Below are positions 1 through 12,872 of a DNA stretch of 64,000 nt, piece by piece. Within the stretch, counting starts at the first letter, position 1. Each line of letters starts with the position of its first letter. The notes under the pieces are model-generated. The model worked only from the letters and a program-made list of their open reading frames with translations, did not search any database and had not been told where the DNA came from. A program made the translations under genes and the position numbers. This stretch comes from Zygnema circumcarinatum (taxonomy: Eukaryota; Streptophyta; Zygnematophyceae; Zygnematales; Zygnemataceae). Location of the stretch: the NCBI GenBank assembly GCA_037447605.1, contig CM074804.1, forward strand, positions 6,042,162 through 6,106,161. The letters run 5' to 3'.

Positions 1-415
1 TGCATGTCAGCTTTGAAGCTGCTGGTCGAACATTCTTGTCGAAGCCATGCAGTGCAGGTAGAATCCTGGTTGCATGACGCCAGCCCAAAAATATTCACAA
101 CTAGTTGTTCAGGCACTATGTTGAGGTTTTGGCAATTGATCATTCAGGCATATCAAACACAAACCAAGTGCAATTGTAACATACGAGCACAAGTAAAAAA
201 GGACTTCTCTTTTCAGATTTGTACGGACAGGTCTCATTTGGATCCATCAACGGCATTTTAGGCTTTTGCGCCCACATTGTAGACTCGTGCTGCACGTTTA
301 CAGAGATAAGCATTGGCCCTGGCAATTGAAGTCCTTAAGGAGGATTTCTCTGCTATGTTTGCATGTTAATTGAGGTTAACCACATTATGCTGACGATTCC
401 TGTGGCACCGGGCAG

Positions 416-3400
416 TTGGAGGTATGGAACGGACATGTTGCCGATGTTGATACAGCGATGAACTTCTTCGGTGCAGATTCAGCCTATCCTCTGCGAATGC
501 TCGAAAAGGTCGACTAATTTCCCTACCCAGGGTTCACACTTGCTTATTTTCACGGTTTTTGGAGTCAAGTCTTGGGAAAACAGATTCCTTTTAATCTTTG
601 AAGCAGTCCTGGGTCACCGTCTATTTTATGACCCCACTATCCAAATCTTTATTTTTTTCTTTGGTCAAGTCACAGATGTTTGAGGGCAACCTATCTGTGT
701 TCCTCTATCTATTTGCCCATGTGCATCTCCTGCAATTAACGTTTGCAGCACCTTTTTTGGTTTCTTGCCAGGAACTTGGCTCTATATTGGACAGAGCCAA
801 TCACATATACTACGACACGACGTCGTCGAGCCGACTGCATTCCAAAGCGCAGCCATTGGCTGCGGCAGCGCTCAGTGGTCGGCTAAAGTGTCCGCGGGCC
901 GTCCTCCATCAAGCGCGTTGGCAGAAGGCGGAGGCGGAGGTGCGGCTCATGCGGCACTCGTGTTCCATCGCATCGCAGGTGAGCACATCACATAGAAGGA
1001 TGGGTTTCCTCCCGAAGTTCATACCTTACAGAACGATGGGCAAAGAAATGATGGCAAGGTGCATAATTTCAGTGAAGTCAGCTTGCCGAGAGCTTTGGCA
1101 GAAGTGAGGCAAGGTAGCCTTGTGATTCATTGCGACTGGGAAATAAGCGCGAGAGTATGCGGAGAACCTACATGTATTTTGGGTATGCAGTGATTTCATT
1201 TTTGGGCGATTGTGCAGAATGCTTACGACGTTGTATCTACAACGGTTGTAGTTTGCTTACGTGCATGCTTATGCTTACTTGTGGAAGGAGTGCTGGTTAG
1301 GCAATGACTCGTAGTATGCAAGCCTCCACAGCATGTCCAAATGAGTGGCATGTGGCAGCTGTGATGGAGTACGAGTGCCGGCAGAAAGGAGCTCAGCGAA
1401 TGGCGTGAGTCTTGTCGGCACTGATGAAGACTTCTCCATGCATCAAATAGATGGATTCAATTGTTTCTGCAAGACGAAGTGCAACTTCTCCTTCTCCCTG
1501 ACATTCTGGTGTATGTCAAATTTCAACCAGGCCCAGGAATTTGTCGCGTCGCAAAATCGGAAGGCTTACTAGATAAATCATGATTTTGCAGATTTCCTTC
1601 TGTCGTAGCAAGTGGAGGCAATGCCTGCACTATCCACTATTCGCGAAATGACCAGCAGGTGCGCTGCGACGCCCTCATCCTTATCCGTGTTGGATGGCAT
1701 CATTGCTGTCACCTTTGAGAAAAGGTGGTTGCAAGCCTGGTAATCCTCCAACGGAAAATTTCCTCTCTGCTCGTGTTTGCTTTGGGAAGTGGAGAGGGAC
1801 TGCTCTCGTTTGCCGTGATTGAGTTATCACTGTGTGAATCTGTGTTGATGATTCTGGGCTTGCTGCAGGTTTCCAAAGGTGACATGGTGCTAATGGATGC
1901 AGGCTGCGAATACTACGGCTATGCAAGTGACATCACCCGTGTCTGGCCGCCACGTGGCACTTTCTCCCCTGCTCAGGTATGTTCTTTCAGCTGATAAGTA
2001 TTGCTGGTGGGCATCCTGGTGGTGCATAGCTATGTGGTTGTCGAACCTTTTGAAAGCTGCCGTTTGCTGGCTGTTATGCTCTGTACTATTTTGGTTGTCG
2101 ACGAACTATTGGCTCATTCCGGGTGTATGGATGGAAACATGAACCTCTGCCTACGCATCTTTCGCTTGTCTAGCCGTTAGTGAAACAATGTGTGGTGAAC
2201 TGAGTCAAAAACTGCATAAAGTGAGTAAACGGAGATGTAGACACTGCAAAGTGTATGCAATGCTGGTCTTAAAAAGTCCAAAATCAAAACCCTCCTTTTG
2301 GGAACATGCATATGTAGCAAGGGTTATTGCTGTGATCGTCCATTTTTCATGTCATGTGTGTGTGTCTGAGACAATGACGCATTTTTTTGGAATTGTGGTT
2401 TGAATAGAGAGAAGTGTACGAGGAAGTACTTGCAGTTTTGAAGGAATGCACCGCTCTATGTCAGCCCGGCGTTACGCTGCGCCAGCTCCACAATCACTCG
2501 GTAGGACGCGTTCATCCTTTTCAAGCCGGCTTGTGTTAAAGAGCTAAAAGTGCCTTTCAAGGGCTGTTGGAGGATTGGCAAGGAATAGTCTTTTTCCTTT
2601 CAGGAAGGGATTTATTTGTTAAGTTATGCATGTAAAGGAGTTGACAGTAAAGGAATTGGAACAAATTGCAATAGGGAAAAACGTAAGCGAGAGAGTCAGC
2701 TCCACCAAATTCAATGATTCTCCCAACGAACGAGCAATAGGTAGCGACCTCGTGGTGGAGTACTGTTTCCTTATTCCTGTGGCTGCCTGGACATAACTCG
2801 AGGGCAACAGGAGACGAGAAATGAAGTGGTCCCGAAAGCAGTTGATCGGAACCATTCCTTGCCCATCATTCTAGGGTCGGTTCTGCTGTCTCCGGAAAAC
2901 AACAACTGAAGGGTCCAGCTCGGGTCCCGGTTGGATTATTAAAAAGAGGAAGATGTGGGTCTTACATTTTGTCTAAATGCTGATCAGAGGTTTGCTTTTA
3001 CAGGTTGTTTTGCTTTCAAAGAGCATTTCGCGCTTAGGACTGGTCGACGATTCTCTCAGCCAAATCACTAAGTCCACATATCGCAGATTTTATCCCACAT
3101 CTGTTGGTGAGTGTTCTTTCCCCGTCAAAAGTTCAGTTTTAAAGTTTGTGCTTTGGTGGATGCCCTCAAACATGGTTCCTCACTGCTTCAAGGCACAGCA
3201 TGCATTAGTCGCTTCTCAGTGTGATTGTTACTCATGCTCTAAGACCTGCAGCGACACTATGCTGCTGACCTGGCACCAGGTCATTGGCTTGGAATGGATA
3301 CCCACGACTGTTCAACAGTGCCACTTTCACAGCCTCTCAAGCCGGGAGTGGTGAGGCATCCCTTGCCCCCAATCTGCTGCGAGTTACGCATCCATACTAT

Positions 3401-4561
3401 CGTTGAGCCTGATGTACCTCTACATTTTTTTTCCCCTCACTTTGGCAACCGGCTACAAGGCTGTGGCAATAACTTCAGATGCTGAAACTGATTACTTTTG
3501 ATGGTCCAGATGAAAAGCTAAATGTCATAATCCTTAAGCCTTGTAGTGGACTCGATATTCTTGATGCTTAACATATGCATGCAGGCGGTCATTCAGACCT
3601 TCAAAACTCAGAAATCCTGTGAGGTTTTGTCGGTTACGGAGGTCTAATCGCAAGATGATCCTGCTGTGTTGGAGGTAGATCCTGACATTGGAGCCCGGCC
3701 TCTATATTCGCCCATCTGAGAGTGTGTCCCAAAGGTGATCTTCCAGATATGATTCAAATAGTGAAGTCTTGCAGTCTATTGAGCTGCGACCTTGTTGGAT
3801 CTCAATGTTTACTTCGACTAGCGAGGCCCTATGTCAACTTTCCCATTCCTCATCTTTTGCCTCCATGTAAAGATGCGAATCTTTCAGGGTACAAGCCACA
3901 ACTCTGCTCTCCTCACAGACTTCTGTTCTTGTGAGTTTCAAGTATTTCTTCACATTACAGTTGAGTGGTTTGCATGGCACAGTAGGCATGCTTCTTATCC
4001 TTTCTTAGGGGTACCCCCTCATCTCCAAGCATGACTCAAACGGATTTTGACCTATGCTTTCCCCAATCAGCTTATTCATCAGTATGATGCAAAAACCACG
4101 GTGAGCATATCACTTAGTCAGTGTCCCGGGGTTTCAGGTATGCTGGAATTGGCGTGCGCATTGAAGACGACATACTCATCACAGAAGACGGCTACGAGGT
4201 AAAGGGAAGGAAACCTTCTACTCGTTGGAGCCACGATGATATGAGAGCAGCTGAACTCGTCTGGGATTGCTTATGCACTCCTTTCCATTGAGATATTGGA
4301 CCAACCGATCGGATGAATGCAATCCTGGAAGGAAGGAAGCGTTGCAGTTGAAAGTCACTAGTTTGCAATCAACCGATTCAAACATTGCAGATTCATTGAA
4401 AGGAATGGAGATTCTCAGGGGAGCTAGGGACTCGGCACCTTCCGACAGTAAGACTGCAAAGCTGACTTCAAAACTGCTCTTTGGCGCATTTTGGGGGGCA
4501 GGTGTTGACGGCGGGAGTTCCAAAGGAGGTCCATGAGATCGAAGCTCTCCTCCACGGCTAA
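416..4561 (+). CDS. ICP55: ICP55/XPNPEP3-like Xaa-Pro aminopeptidase (5' end not found)
   Basis: M24 (pita-bread fold) metallopeptidase of the aminopeptidase P3 type. In plants and fungi ICP55 trims one residue from proteins already cut by the mitochondrial processing peptidase. Exons read: 416-508, 772-978, 1301-1404, 1592-1658, 1869-1976, 2408-2500, 3004-3106, 3280-3350, 3679-3734, 4138-4198, 4502-4561. All have AG acceptors and GT donors, and the codon phases join without a break to TAA at 4559-4561. All five metal ligands are present: the two Asp of LMDAG and ASDITR, His of HWLGMD, Glu of LEPG and Glu of RIEDD. The first exon read starts inside the N-terminal domain (LEVWNGHVADVD...). The targeting peptide and first exons lie left of the window or were not recognised in 1-415. 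Family assignment is firm; mitochondrial location is inferred from the family. Confidence 0.92.
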
Positions 4562-6774
4562 TCGTCAGCACAATTTACCTCCCTTGGCCAAATATCGTTT
4601 GGTCGTGCATGACATGAAAGAGATGGCTTCCAGAATTGAAGAAATAGTGACAGTCTTATTATGAGGAGAACGAAATACGGAGACCTTAGAGATAGAGGCC
4701 ATGGCAGGCGTTTGTCATTGAAATGGGTAGGCAATGCTCAGTCAATAAGAATAGCTGTAAATGTGCCGTGATGAATAATTGCGGCAGGTTATTTTCCTTA
4801 TGAACAAACGTTAATGATCAAGCTTGAACTTTATATTCCGGATTCCCCGATAAGTAATTTCATTCTGTCAACATGTACCTGCTAGAGCAGCGGGCGAGTG
4901 AAAGAAAGAGCTTGATGGCGAGCACTTGAGGTGAGGGGACTTCAGAGAGAGAGATAGAGAGATTGCGGGAAGGTGGCTGATAAAGCGAGTCCAGCTTTGG
5001 AGTGGTGTCAAAGAGTGAATGAGGTGTATGGAAAGCCAAAAAGAGCACTAGAAGCGCGGAGAGAGGAGAGTGCCCGAGCTGCATGCACGCATGCATGCAT
5101 GCCACGTGGTCCTTCAATGGGCCCTTCCAAATGGGGCAGGCAGCCCATTGCCGCCATCATCCAGGATGGCCCCGCGCGCACATGCACGGGCCGGCCCGCC
5201 TGCGTGCGCAACGATGATGCGATAACAGACTAGTCCGTCCGTCCGTCCGGCCGCACGGACTAGTCGGTTAGCTGGCTAGTCATGAAGATGGCTAGTCGGC
5301 TTTTCGCGCCCTCCGGCTCTCGCGCTTCCCCATGACGTTTGAAACTTCCGCAGCGCAGAGCAGCGCCTGCTGGGGAGGAGGGGCAGGGCGGGAAGGCCGG
5401 CTGGGAAGGAGGCTGAGGCTGAAGGGGGCAGGGAAATGCTGTTGATCGCAGTTTGCTTAAAAGGAATTCAAGCACTTGCAAGCACAAATTGGTGTTTGAG
5501 GGCATCATACGTTGCTCTATTTGAAGGTCAGCCGTACAGACTTTTACGATTATTTCGTTTCATTTCAGCGAAATAGCAGCGAATTGTATGGATAGCATCG
5601 TCTTGAGGAAGAGATACCGTCAGTGTGTTTTTTTTTCGGAATGTGATGACAAAAATAGCCAGTTTAATGTTCGGTCAGAAAAATAGACAGTTAGGACTTA
5701 GAAGTTCAGGCGTGATTCACGCACAATGCGGCAAGTTGAACCTTGCCCAAAAGTGATTGATCCAGCTGCACTGGACTTGGAAAGTCATCCAAAGGTTCCT
5801 TCGGTGGAATTGCTTAACTATGCTAATTTAAGTGCAAGTGCAAGTATCATCCGCCCATGCACGGTATAGCTCACAATCTCACACAAGAACGCGAACTTTT
5901 GGATGAAGAACTTCAAAAAAAAGACTGTGTGAAATTGTGTTTATATAGCCAGACGCAGCAGGGTGCAGTTTGAAAGTACGCACGGCAGTTGTAACACCAT
6001 GGAGCTGTGGTGGCGAAAGGTCACCAGTTGTGAACTTTACCAGGCACTTTCTTTCAAGTTCGATTCCCTGATTTTCTCTAGGGAACAGACATACTTGCCA
6101 TATTGAGTACAAGAATTTGCTGGCTGAGACTGATCGAACTCGGAGCTGGCTTCCTTGTTGCTCTGTCCTTTAAGGTTGATTGATGGAGGAGAGCGGCCCA
6201 TCTTCCAGGGTTGACCAGGGATCCGTAGTAATAGCCCATCCTTCCATGGCCAACGTTCTTGCAGTTCCCCTTGATTTCATTGCCTTCCGGTAACCTCTCT
6301 TGCTCCGCCATACACATCCTTGCGTAACTACGTGAATGGTAGTCAAAGGTATCATGTGTAAGCCAGAATATCATGCAAATGCTCACAAGCTGGTCAGGAG
6401 CCCCCCCGGAGCGCAGCAGTGTCCCTTAAGCAAAGCTCAGGGGAATCGTGCTCGCAGAATGTGAAACTGACCTTGACCGATCAGGTAGAATCAAGTAGTC
6501 ATTATACTGCCAACTCCTTGTGCCTACCGAACCGCTGATGCCAGCTTTTGTAAAATTTCAAGTAATAAGAAATGATGAGTTCCGAACCTTGCGCCGCACA
6601 AACTACAGTAACGTATTTATCACTACTTAAGGCACTGCTTATAGGAGCAGATGTTCGCCATTATGTCTTTACACTGCATAGGTTTTGCGTGGACCCATTT
6701 GGAAGGACATATGTCATAACATTGGGTATCAATGCTTGCATGGTTATGCCTTTGCAGTATACGAAATCGTAAGG
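4562..6774. other. Intergenic region, no gene recognised
   Basis: Lies between the ICP55 stop and the first plausible exon of the next gene. It holds a GC-richer patch near 5080-5450 with a GCATGCATGC run and repeated CCGTCCGTCC. Short ORFs on both strands do not resemble proteins. A possible first exon for the next gene, opening with MMSSEPC, starts at 6572 but has no independent support. Confidence 0.4.
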
Positions 6775-9026
6775 AGGCAGAGCTAATTCTTGAGATTGCC
6801 TCCTCGGCTCAATTCTTTGACCGCTTGCTTCACTACTACGAGTTGATTGCAGGAACCAGCAAGGTTGTGTTTATTAAAGAGCTCTGCACCCAAACTTTGA
6901 GTGCAGCTATGAGGACAGCTGCATTGAGAGTAGTCTAACCATAAAATGGCCGTCATTCGGAGAAATCTTGCTGCTCAAAACTTCGCTGCAAAAAAAAACT
7001 CGACAGATACGGAGATGCATTCTTTCATCTGGGTCATCAACATCCTTATTAAGTATGATGATAGCTTGTATGCGTGCTTATGCTAGATTACGCAAGGAAA
7101 TAGTGTATACTTATCACCAAAGCACCTTTGTCGCTCTCGTCCAAGCTTCTAATAGTTTTGGCCGTGTTGTGTGCAGCAACTCAAGGAGGCATGGAACCTG
7201 CTGTGGCTGGCAGAGGAGCCCCTTGTCATGCCTGCTGTGCCCCTCATTGGTAGGCCGACTTTCTCTCAATCTCCCTGAAGCCAGAGCATTGGACTGATAG
7301 AGTTATAGCAACGGACTCTGAATTGTGATTTGCATGGGGACTCTTACCTGAACACAGGATTCTGTGTGGCGTGTTGGCGTTGACGCATTTTGATGATGTG
7401 AGGATAAACAGGGGAGCAGATGTCCTACACGAATAAGGCCAGGGCTGTTCTCTTGGAGAAAATGGAGTCTGAGCTCCAGATTTTGAAGGCATGTCTCACC
7501 GTATCTCATACAACATTGGCTTCGCTTTATTCAATCCTAGTCTGAGTTGATTTAGCGGGTTCAACATACTATCAGCAGAAAGTCACAATTTTGTCTCTCG
7601 TTATCTTTCGGCTTGAAACTGGGATGGTTCTAACGTTTTGTTTTGTTGATTCTCAATTTGCGAAGGAAATTGTCTTCAATTTCACTGTGCTATATGTTTG
7701 GAGAGTTCGATGCACTCATCTAGTCTTTTCTGTTACAGGGGAAAGTGGGTGGCCTGCTGCAGTTTGCTGAGATGAACACAACCATTGCCGAGGTCAGCAT
7801 TCTTAGCTTTCAACTGCAAGTCCTTGTTTTTCTTATGCTTTTCTTTATTTTTTGGACCGTGGGAGACTTGACGTACGGCTGCTCACAAATTAATCCTGGA
7901 AGCTTGTGTAGTTTGGACCATGTCAGCTTGTGCCTTTGGCTTACATAAAACTGCCGTGCCCGTGATGGCCCATGCTGGTCATGTCGTATAGTGCTCAGTA
8001 TGAATACGATAATTGATCAAGCCTTGACAAAAAATTATCCTTAGGAATCTTGTAACAATATTGGAAACCCATTCACGTGAATATGCTTAAACTGAAGTGA
8101 ATGAGCTGCTAGATGCGCGTGGCACTTGGTGCTGCAGGAACTGCTATCGGAGAGTGTTCACCGGCTATCCAATGATAAATTGATGCTGTAAGCTGCTGCA
8201 GCCTAGCATCTCTTTTGATCTACGCCTTGTTTTATTAGAAAGAATGGTTGCTTCCAAACGACATTAGAGTGCCACCGGTGACATTCGCGGCTGCTTTAGA
8301 GCCGTGTTGTTGAGAAAAGAAGCAGGGTTCAGCTCATAGCCTTTTTCCTTCGTCCTTAGGTCCCTTGTGACCGGTTCTCTTGGCTTTCTATGTTGTTTTG
8401 GTCCATGTACCTTTGATGGCATAGCCATCGTGAGATCAATGCCAATTCTCCATGAGAGTGCACTGTTGCATTAGATGGAGAAAAGGTAACAGAGCGTGAA
8501 ACAATATTATTCCCTGTGAAAAAAAAAGCATACTAAAATTTGCAAGGTCTAAATTCTCTCTCTGTTGTGGCTACCATTAATGCTGTTAGGACCATTGGCT
8601 TATCCTTGTGTATCAGAACCAGAGTCTTGTTCATGGCAGCTTGCATTCGAGTTTGTCACATGCCTGAAATGTATTGGCAATGTTTTTACACGTGAAAATT
8701 ATAGCTCCATCAATGTACAACGGTAAAGACTGGTTCAGTTATCCTACCTAGTCTACTAACCGAAACATATAAACTTTAATCCCTACTGTAGCGAATGATC
8801 AATGTAGTCAGTAAGCATGTTGGTCTATCTTGACCCCTATACCTGTTTGGAAGTTGCCTGCCAGCAAATGCAAATTTATAATGCTGCACCGACGACCTCT
8901 GCTCCTCATTTCCTGATGCATTCTTCCTCGTCTTTGTATCCCATTGCTTGGCAGGGCAGATCTAGAACGTGAGATTGCATCCCGGATCAATGCAGTCTGT
9001 CAGGGGTCAGGCCTCGCCAACTTCAG
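6775..9026 (+). CDS. Unrecognised helical protein, 5' exon cluster
   Basis: A row of short protein-like stretches bounded by splice signals. About 6775-6870 encodes EAELILEIASSAQFFD... About 7178-7251 encodes QLKEAWNLLWLAEEP..., ending at GTAGGC. About 7413-7490 encodes an acidic/basic helix ending LEKMESELQILK. 7740-7791 encodes GKVGGLLQFAEMNTTIAE. 8955-9026 encodes ADLEREIASRINAV... All look alpha-helical and coiled-coil-like and are biased to real codons, but I do not recognise the family. Not all exon phases agree: the second and third segments do not join in frame, so at least one exon or boundary is missing. The assembly gap at 9153-9162 lies just downstream. The cluster may be the N-terminal half of the gene whose tail is 9701-12872. 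Confidence 0.45.
8401..8453. repeat. Dispersed ~50-bp dyad repeat, copy 1
   Basis: GTCCATGTACCTTTGATGGC, then ATAGCCATCGTGAGATCAAT. It is the most diverged of three copies, the others being at 22367 and 47337. The GATGGC/GCCATC arms pair. Confidence 0.6.
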
Positions 9027-9134
9027 GTAGGCAGTTCCCTTTCCTCATGCCGCAATGTTTTCGTTTGATAACCTCTTCTCTTCAATGCTAGTGATGGGCT
9101 CAAATGGCCAATGGTCACTGAATGGTTCAGTCCT

Positions 9135-9162
9135 GGGGGGGGGGGGGGGGGGNNNNNNNNNN
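9135..9162. other. Poly-G run and 10-N assembly gap
   Basis: Eighteen G residues (9135-9152) are followed by ten Ns (9153-9162). This is a homopolymer-induced assembly break inside the unrecognised gene region, so an exon may be lost or distorted here. Confidence 0.95.
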
Positions 9163-9700
9163 CAGATGGTTCTGTGAATCTGTAACTCTGTAAATCACAG
9201 AATCTGAGAATCTGTAACTTTTCATGCATGATTTTCCATGTTTGGTTCCTTCTTCTTTCGTTCTCGAATTCTGAGTGAATTCTCGTGTCACGCGCAAATC
9301 ACAGAACTCAAACCCCATTGAATGGATACCGTTGTTATATACTTTTACAATGGTATCAACTGCGCTGTCGTCCATTTTCCTTCGACTTTTCGAGCGCCTC
9401 TTCTCACTATGCCAAGACCCAGGTAGGTCAGTTGAACGGAATTTCTGATAGCGTATGACGCAACTGTTGTCGTGACAGGCCTATCGTCGACATCATCAAT
9501 GACATAGCGAAGAGTCCACCTGCTCCACCAGCCCAAGGTCCGCCCAACGTTCTGTCTCGGCATGTTTTTGCATCTGCATGCATGTGGAGGTGGGTGCTTC
9601 CTTGTATGGTCTTGCAATGGACTCGCAGTACATGCAGATAGCAGCATGTCTTGGAAATCCTCCCTGCTACTTGACTCACACATTTGATGTTCCATTGCAG

Positions 9701-12700
9701 CTCTGCGGCAGCCCCCCTCCTCACTCATTCCGTCGCCCTGCCTTGGCGAGCAGCTGCCCGCTCCAAGTATGTCCCTGAGAGCGACGGAAGCATCCAAAAG
9801 GCAACTCACCAACCTTGCGAGAGCCCCTCTATGCAGCTCTATGAGGATCGATGCACGCGAGCAGGACAACGTCGCGATCAAGCGGCCGAGGTCAGATTTA
9901 GAGCAATCCACAGCGTTCGACACAACACAATTGAGGAATCCATCGTTCCTTAAGCCAACTTGCACAAATGAGAAGCACTTTGGTGCTGTTCATCCAACTG
10001 CAGAACCATGCTCATCAGCGCTTATGGATAGCAAAGAGAGGGAGTTGGAACTTCAAGGACAAGTCCCTGAACCACAGGTACGAAAGTGATTCTGCTTACA
10101 CGTGGTTTCCTCACACTCTTAATAATAGCTCATTGCTTATCTTGACACAGTGCTGCAGTAGTCATAGTATCAGGCAGGTTTCTGATGTCATCTCACACTT
10201 GAACCTATAGTAGCTTATTTTCTGATGCTGAAGAAGATGGTCCTTGTTTCTCAGCCATCATCCAATAACCCAACAGCGTCCTCTCCATCATCAAACGAGA
10301 ACACGCCGCCGTGCTTGCCTTCTACCGACAGCCTGAATCTCCCGTTCCATTCAGTTGACGCCACCCCTTCACCTCCACGCGCGGCAAGAACGCCACTCTC
10401 AAAACCATCACCCTCCTCCTCACCCACACCGAGGGCCTTAAACCCCTCAACCTCAGCATCTGAAGAGCGCCTTCCTGCACAGGAGAGGCTGCCGGCGAGG
10501 ATAAGCCGTCAGGCGGCCATGGAGCAGAGCTTGGGGGAGGAGCAGCAGCTACACGAGAGGTCACCTTCCAACAATCCCTTAAACTCGCGAGTCCTCTTTG
10601 AAGCTCGTCACAAAAGGCAGGTCCTTTTTGTGGGTGTGCCGGAGCTGGAGGCAATAAGGAATGGGGTTGAAGGAAACTCGAACCGGAGTGATGTTCAGAT
10701 ACAGAGAGTGGGGCAGAGAGGCTCTACGGGAAATGAAGAAGAACGAGCTGTATTGAAGTCAGACCCGCCTGCCTGCTGGCCGTACACATCATATGAAGTT
10801 GCTGGGGGGGGCCAAGTCAACGAGGATGAGTGCCGCAATTGGAGAATAAAGGTTGGAAACGATTTTGCCGAAAGTGCGCTTGGACATATGGCCGATGATG
10901 AGGGTGCAATTGCCACGTCTGACCGTAAGGAGTTTGCAGCGGGGGAGCCGATGAGTGAGCCTCAAAGTAATGGGAGTGGGACCAATACAAGTGGAAGCGG
11001 CAGTCGGAATGGAGAGCCCGCAGGGCTCCTTCTCCATTCTAACAATGCTTCTGGAAGTCATCCAACAGTTGGCAGCAGGGATCATGTGGTGGGTAAGGGG
11101 TTTAATGATGACAACAATGGCAATGGCAGTATGTTTGAAGCGATTGAAAATTATGGCAATCAAGTCACAGAGAATCCCGACGAGATGGCCACAAAAACTC
11201 CTACGGACGAATTTGCGGGAGGTGAAGAAGGACCTCGAGCTTCAGAAGATTTGGATGGAGGCATGAAAGGTGGGCCAAAAGCCTGCTGCAAAAGTGGAGA
11301 TAACGTGCATTCGAACAAAATCTGTGGGAAAAGGAAACAAAGGTGAGTTATTGAGCTTGCCGAGAAGGTTAGTAACGTAATTGCCTGTACGGTATTTGTG
11401 TTCTGTTCCACTGAATTCACCTGTTCCATGATTGAACTTAGACGATCAGGTGCTTGACTCTTCAAAGTTTGATGTAAATCATTCAATCATTGCGAATGTT
11501 GCCCAGGAGGGAAGGCGTCAAATTGTCTTGCAGGTGCATCATGCAAACTCTGTTGTGGTTGCAGGAAAGCGTACTTCAAACATGTACCTTGTAGCGTCAA
11601 TTCAGTAGCACTTGTTTCTTATAAACAAGTGTTACACATTGTTAGCTGGCAGAATTCAGAATGATGAGTTGAGCTGCCAACTGACTCAGTTCTCTGTGGG
11701 CTGTGTGGGCTTCTTGTCGTGTGTGGAACTCAAGTGAGTTCTGCGATTCACGTCAACAACAAACCGATGCCGCTGGAATGCATGCATGCGAGCAAAAGTC
11801 TTCTTATGTTTGTGGAGAATCTCGGGCTGTTCCATCAGATCCTTTACAGAATATGCCTGCTACTGCAGCAGCCCGATCTTCAGTAGGCACTATGACTGGT
11901 CACTTATTTGGCGGTAGAGTAGGCGGTAGTTTGCAGCATCTTCAGACTTGCACAGATTCTTTAGGAGCAGCTGCCTCACCAAGTATCAGTGGCAACGGAC
12001 AGAACACCGGCAGCCTACAAGTGATCCTCCCCCAGTCAGAAAAATCAGATAAGGGGCTTGGAATCAAGGACAGAAGTAGGGCCTCCCAAGAGGGCACGCC
12101 CGATTCTCCAAGAGCTGAGCTTCCTGCAAATAGCCATCTCCTAGCAGCCCCTCAGAATGTACGTAGACCATCTGGTGGTCAAACGACGGACGCTGTTGAA
12201 GGGAGGTATCTCCTTCCACCTTGTGTCCTTCCGAAGGATCATGGCAGACGCAGTGCAGCAGCATGCCCGCCGCTAGAGTTGGGCGCTCCTAGCCCGAGCA
12301 AGTCCCTCTCGGATAGTAATGCTGGTGCTGGTGCTGGTGCTGCTAGGGAGGGTCTGTTGCCTATGACCCCATACAACACTCCAAGAAGTGAGTCCACATC
12401 TCTCTCCCGGGAAGTGAAGTTGGCAGGCGCGACGTCTCCGTCAGAAACTGCAACTACGCGGCCAAATTCATCAGCCAGTGGGAAGGCGGCAATGGACGGC
12501 TCTCACCAGGCCTCTCCGCATGACAAGGAGTCAGCAATGAGCGCTCTGAGGGGCGTGCCACGGGATGATCGGGAAGGCAATGATGGCCAGCATCTTCATG
12601 TCGCTCCTTATTCTCAAGCACTGGAGAGTTCGCCAAGCGGAACTGAATTGTTGGATGCAGCGAGTCCGGGGAAAGTTGATCTCGACATGGACGAGCCCTT

Positions 12701-12872
12701 TTCACGTGAAACCTCTGCTGCTTACACTACAAGTCACAATCCTGTTGCTGCGCCGGGAGTATCAAAACTCAGCTGGCCACTTATTGATTCGGTCGTTTCG
12801 CAGGAGCAGTGTTGTCATATGCATGAACCTGCAAGCCCGTCGAGCGCGCCACAATCTCAGGCCCTCCATTAG
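9701..12872 (+). CDS. Long Ser/Pro-rich, low-complexity protein tail, family unknown
   Basis: Three large exons read in one consistent phase chain. 9701-10077 (after TTGCAG, before GTACGA) includes a basic KRPRSD patch. 10255-11342 (after TTTCTCAG, before GTGAGT) ends in KRKQ. 11735-12872 (acceptor CTCAAG) ends at the TAG stop at 12870-12872. The product is rich in Ser, Pro, Gly, Asn and Glu, with no recognisable domain, membrane segment or repeat. It looks disordered and possibly nuclear, given the short basic clusters KRPR and KRKQR. Open frames of more than 1 kb in non-repetitive DNA with good splice sites support coding. The missing domain and uncertain link to the exons at 6775-9026 limit confidence. 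A small segment at 9479-9537 (PIVDIINDIAKSPPAPPAQ) may be another exon of the same gene. Confidence 0.5.

Noticed and set aside
1-415. Earlier exon of the ICP55-like gene
   Set aside because: No stretch resembles the conserved N-terminal domain upstream of LEVWNGHV with correct splice sites.
11442-11533. Possible extra exon between the two Ser-rich exons
   Set aside because: The protein-like text there does not match the phase left by the exon ending at 11342; joining 11342 directly to 11735 keeps the frame.
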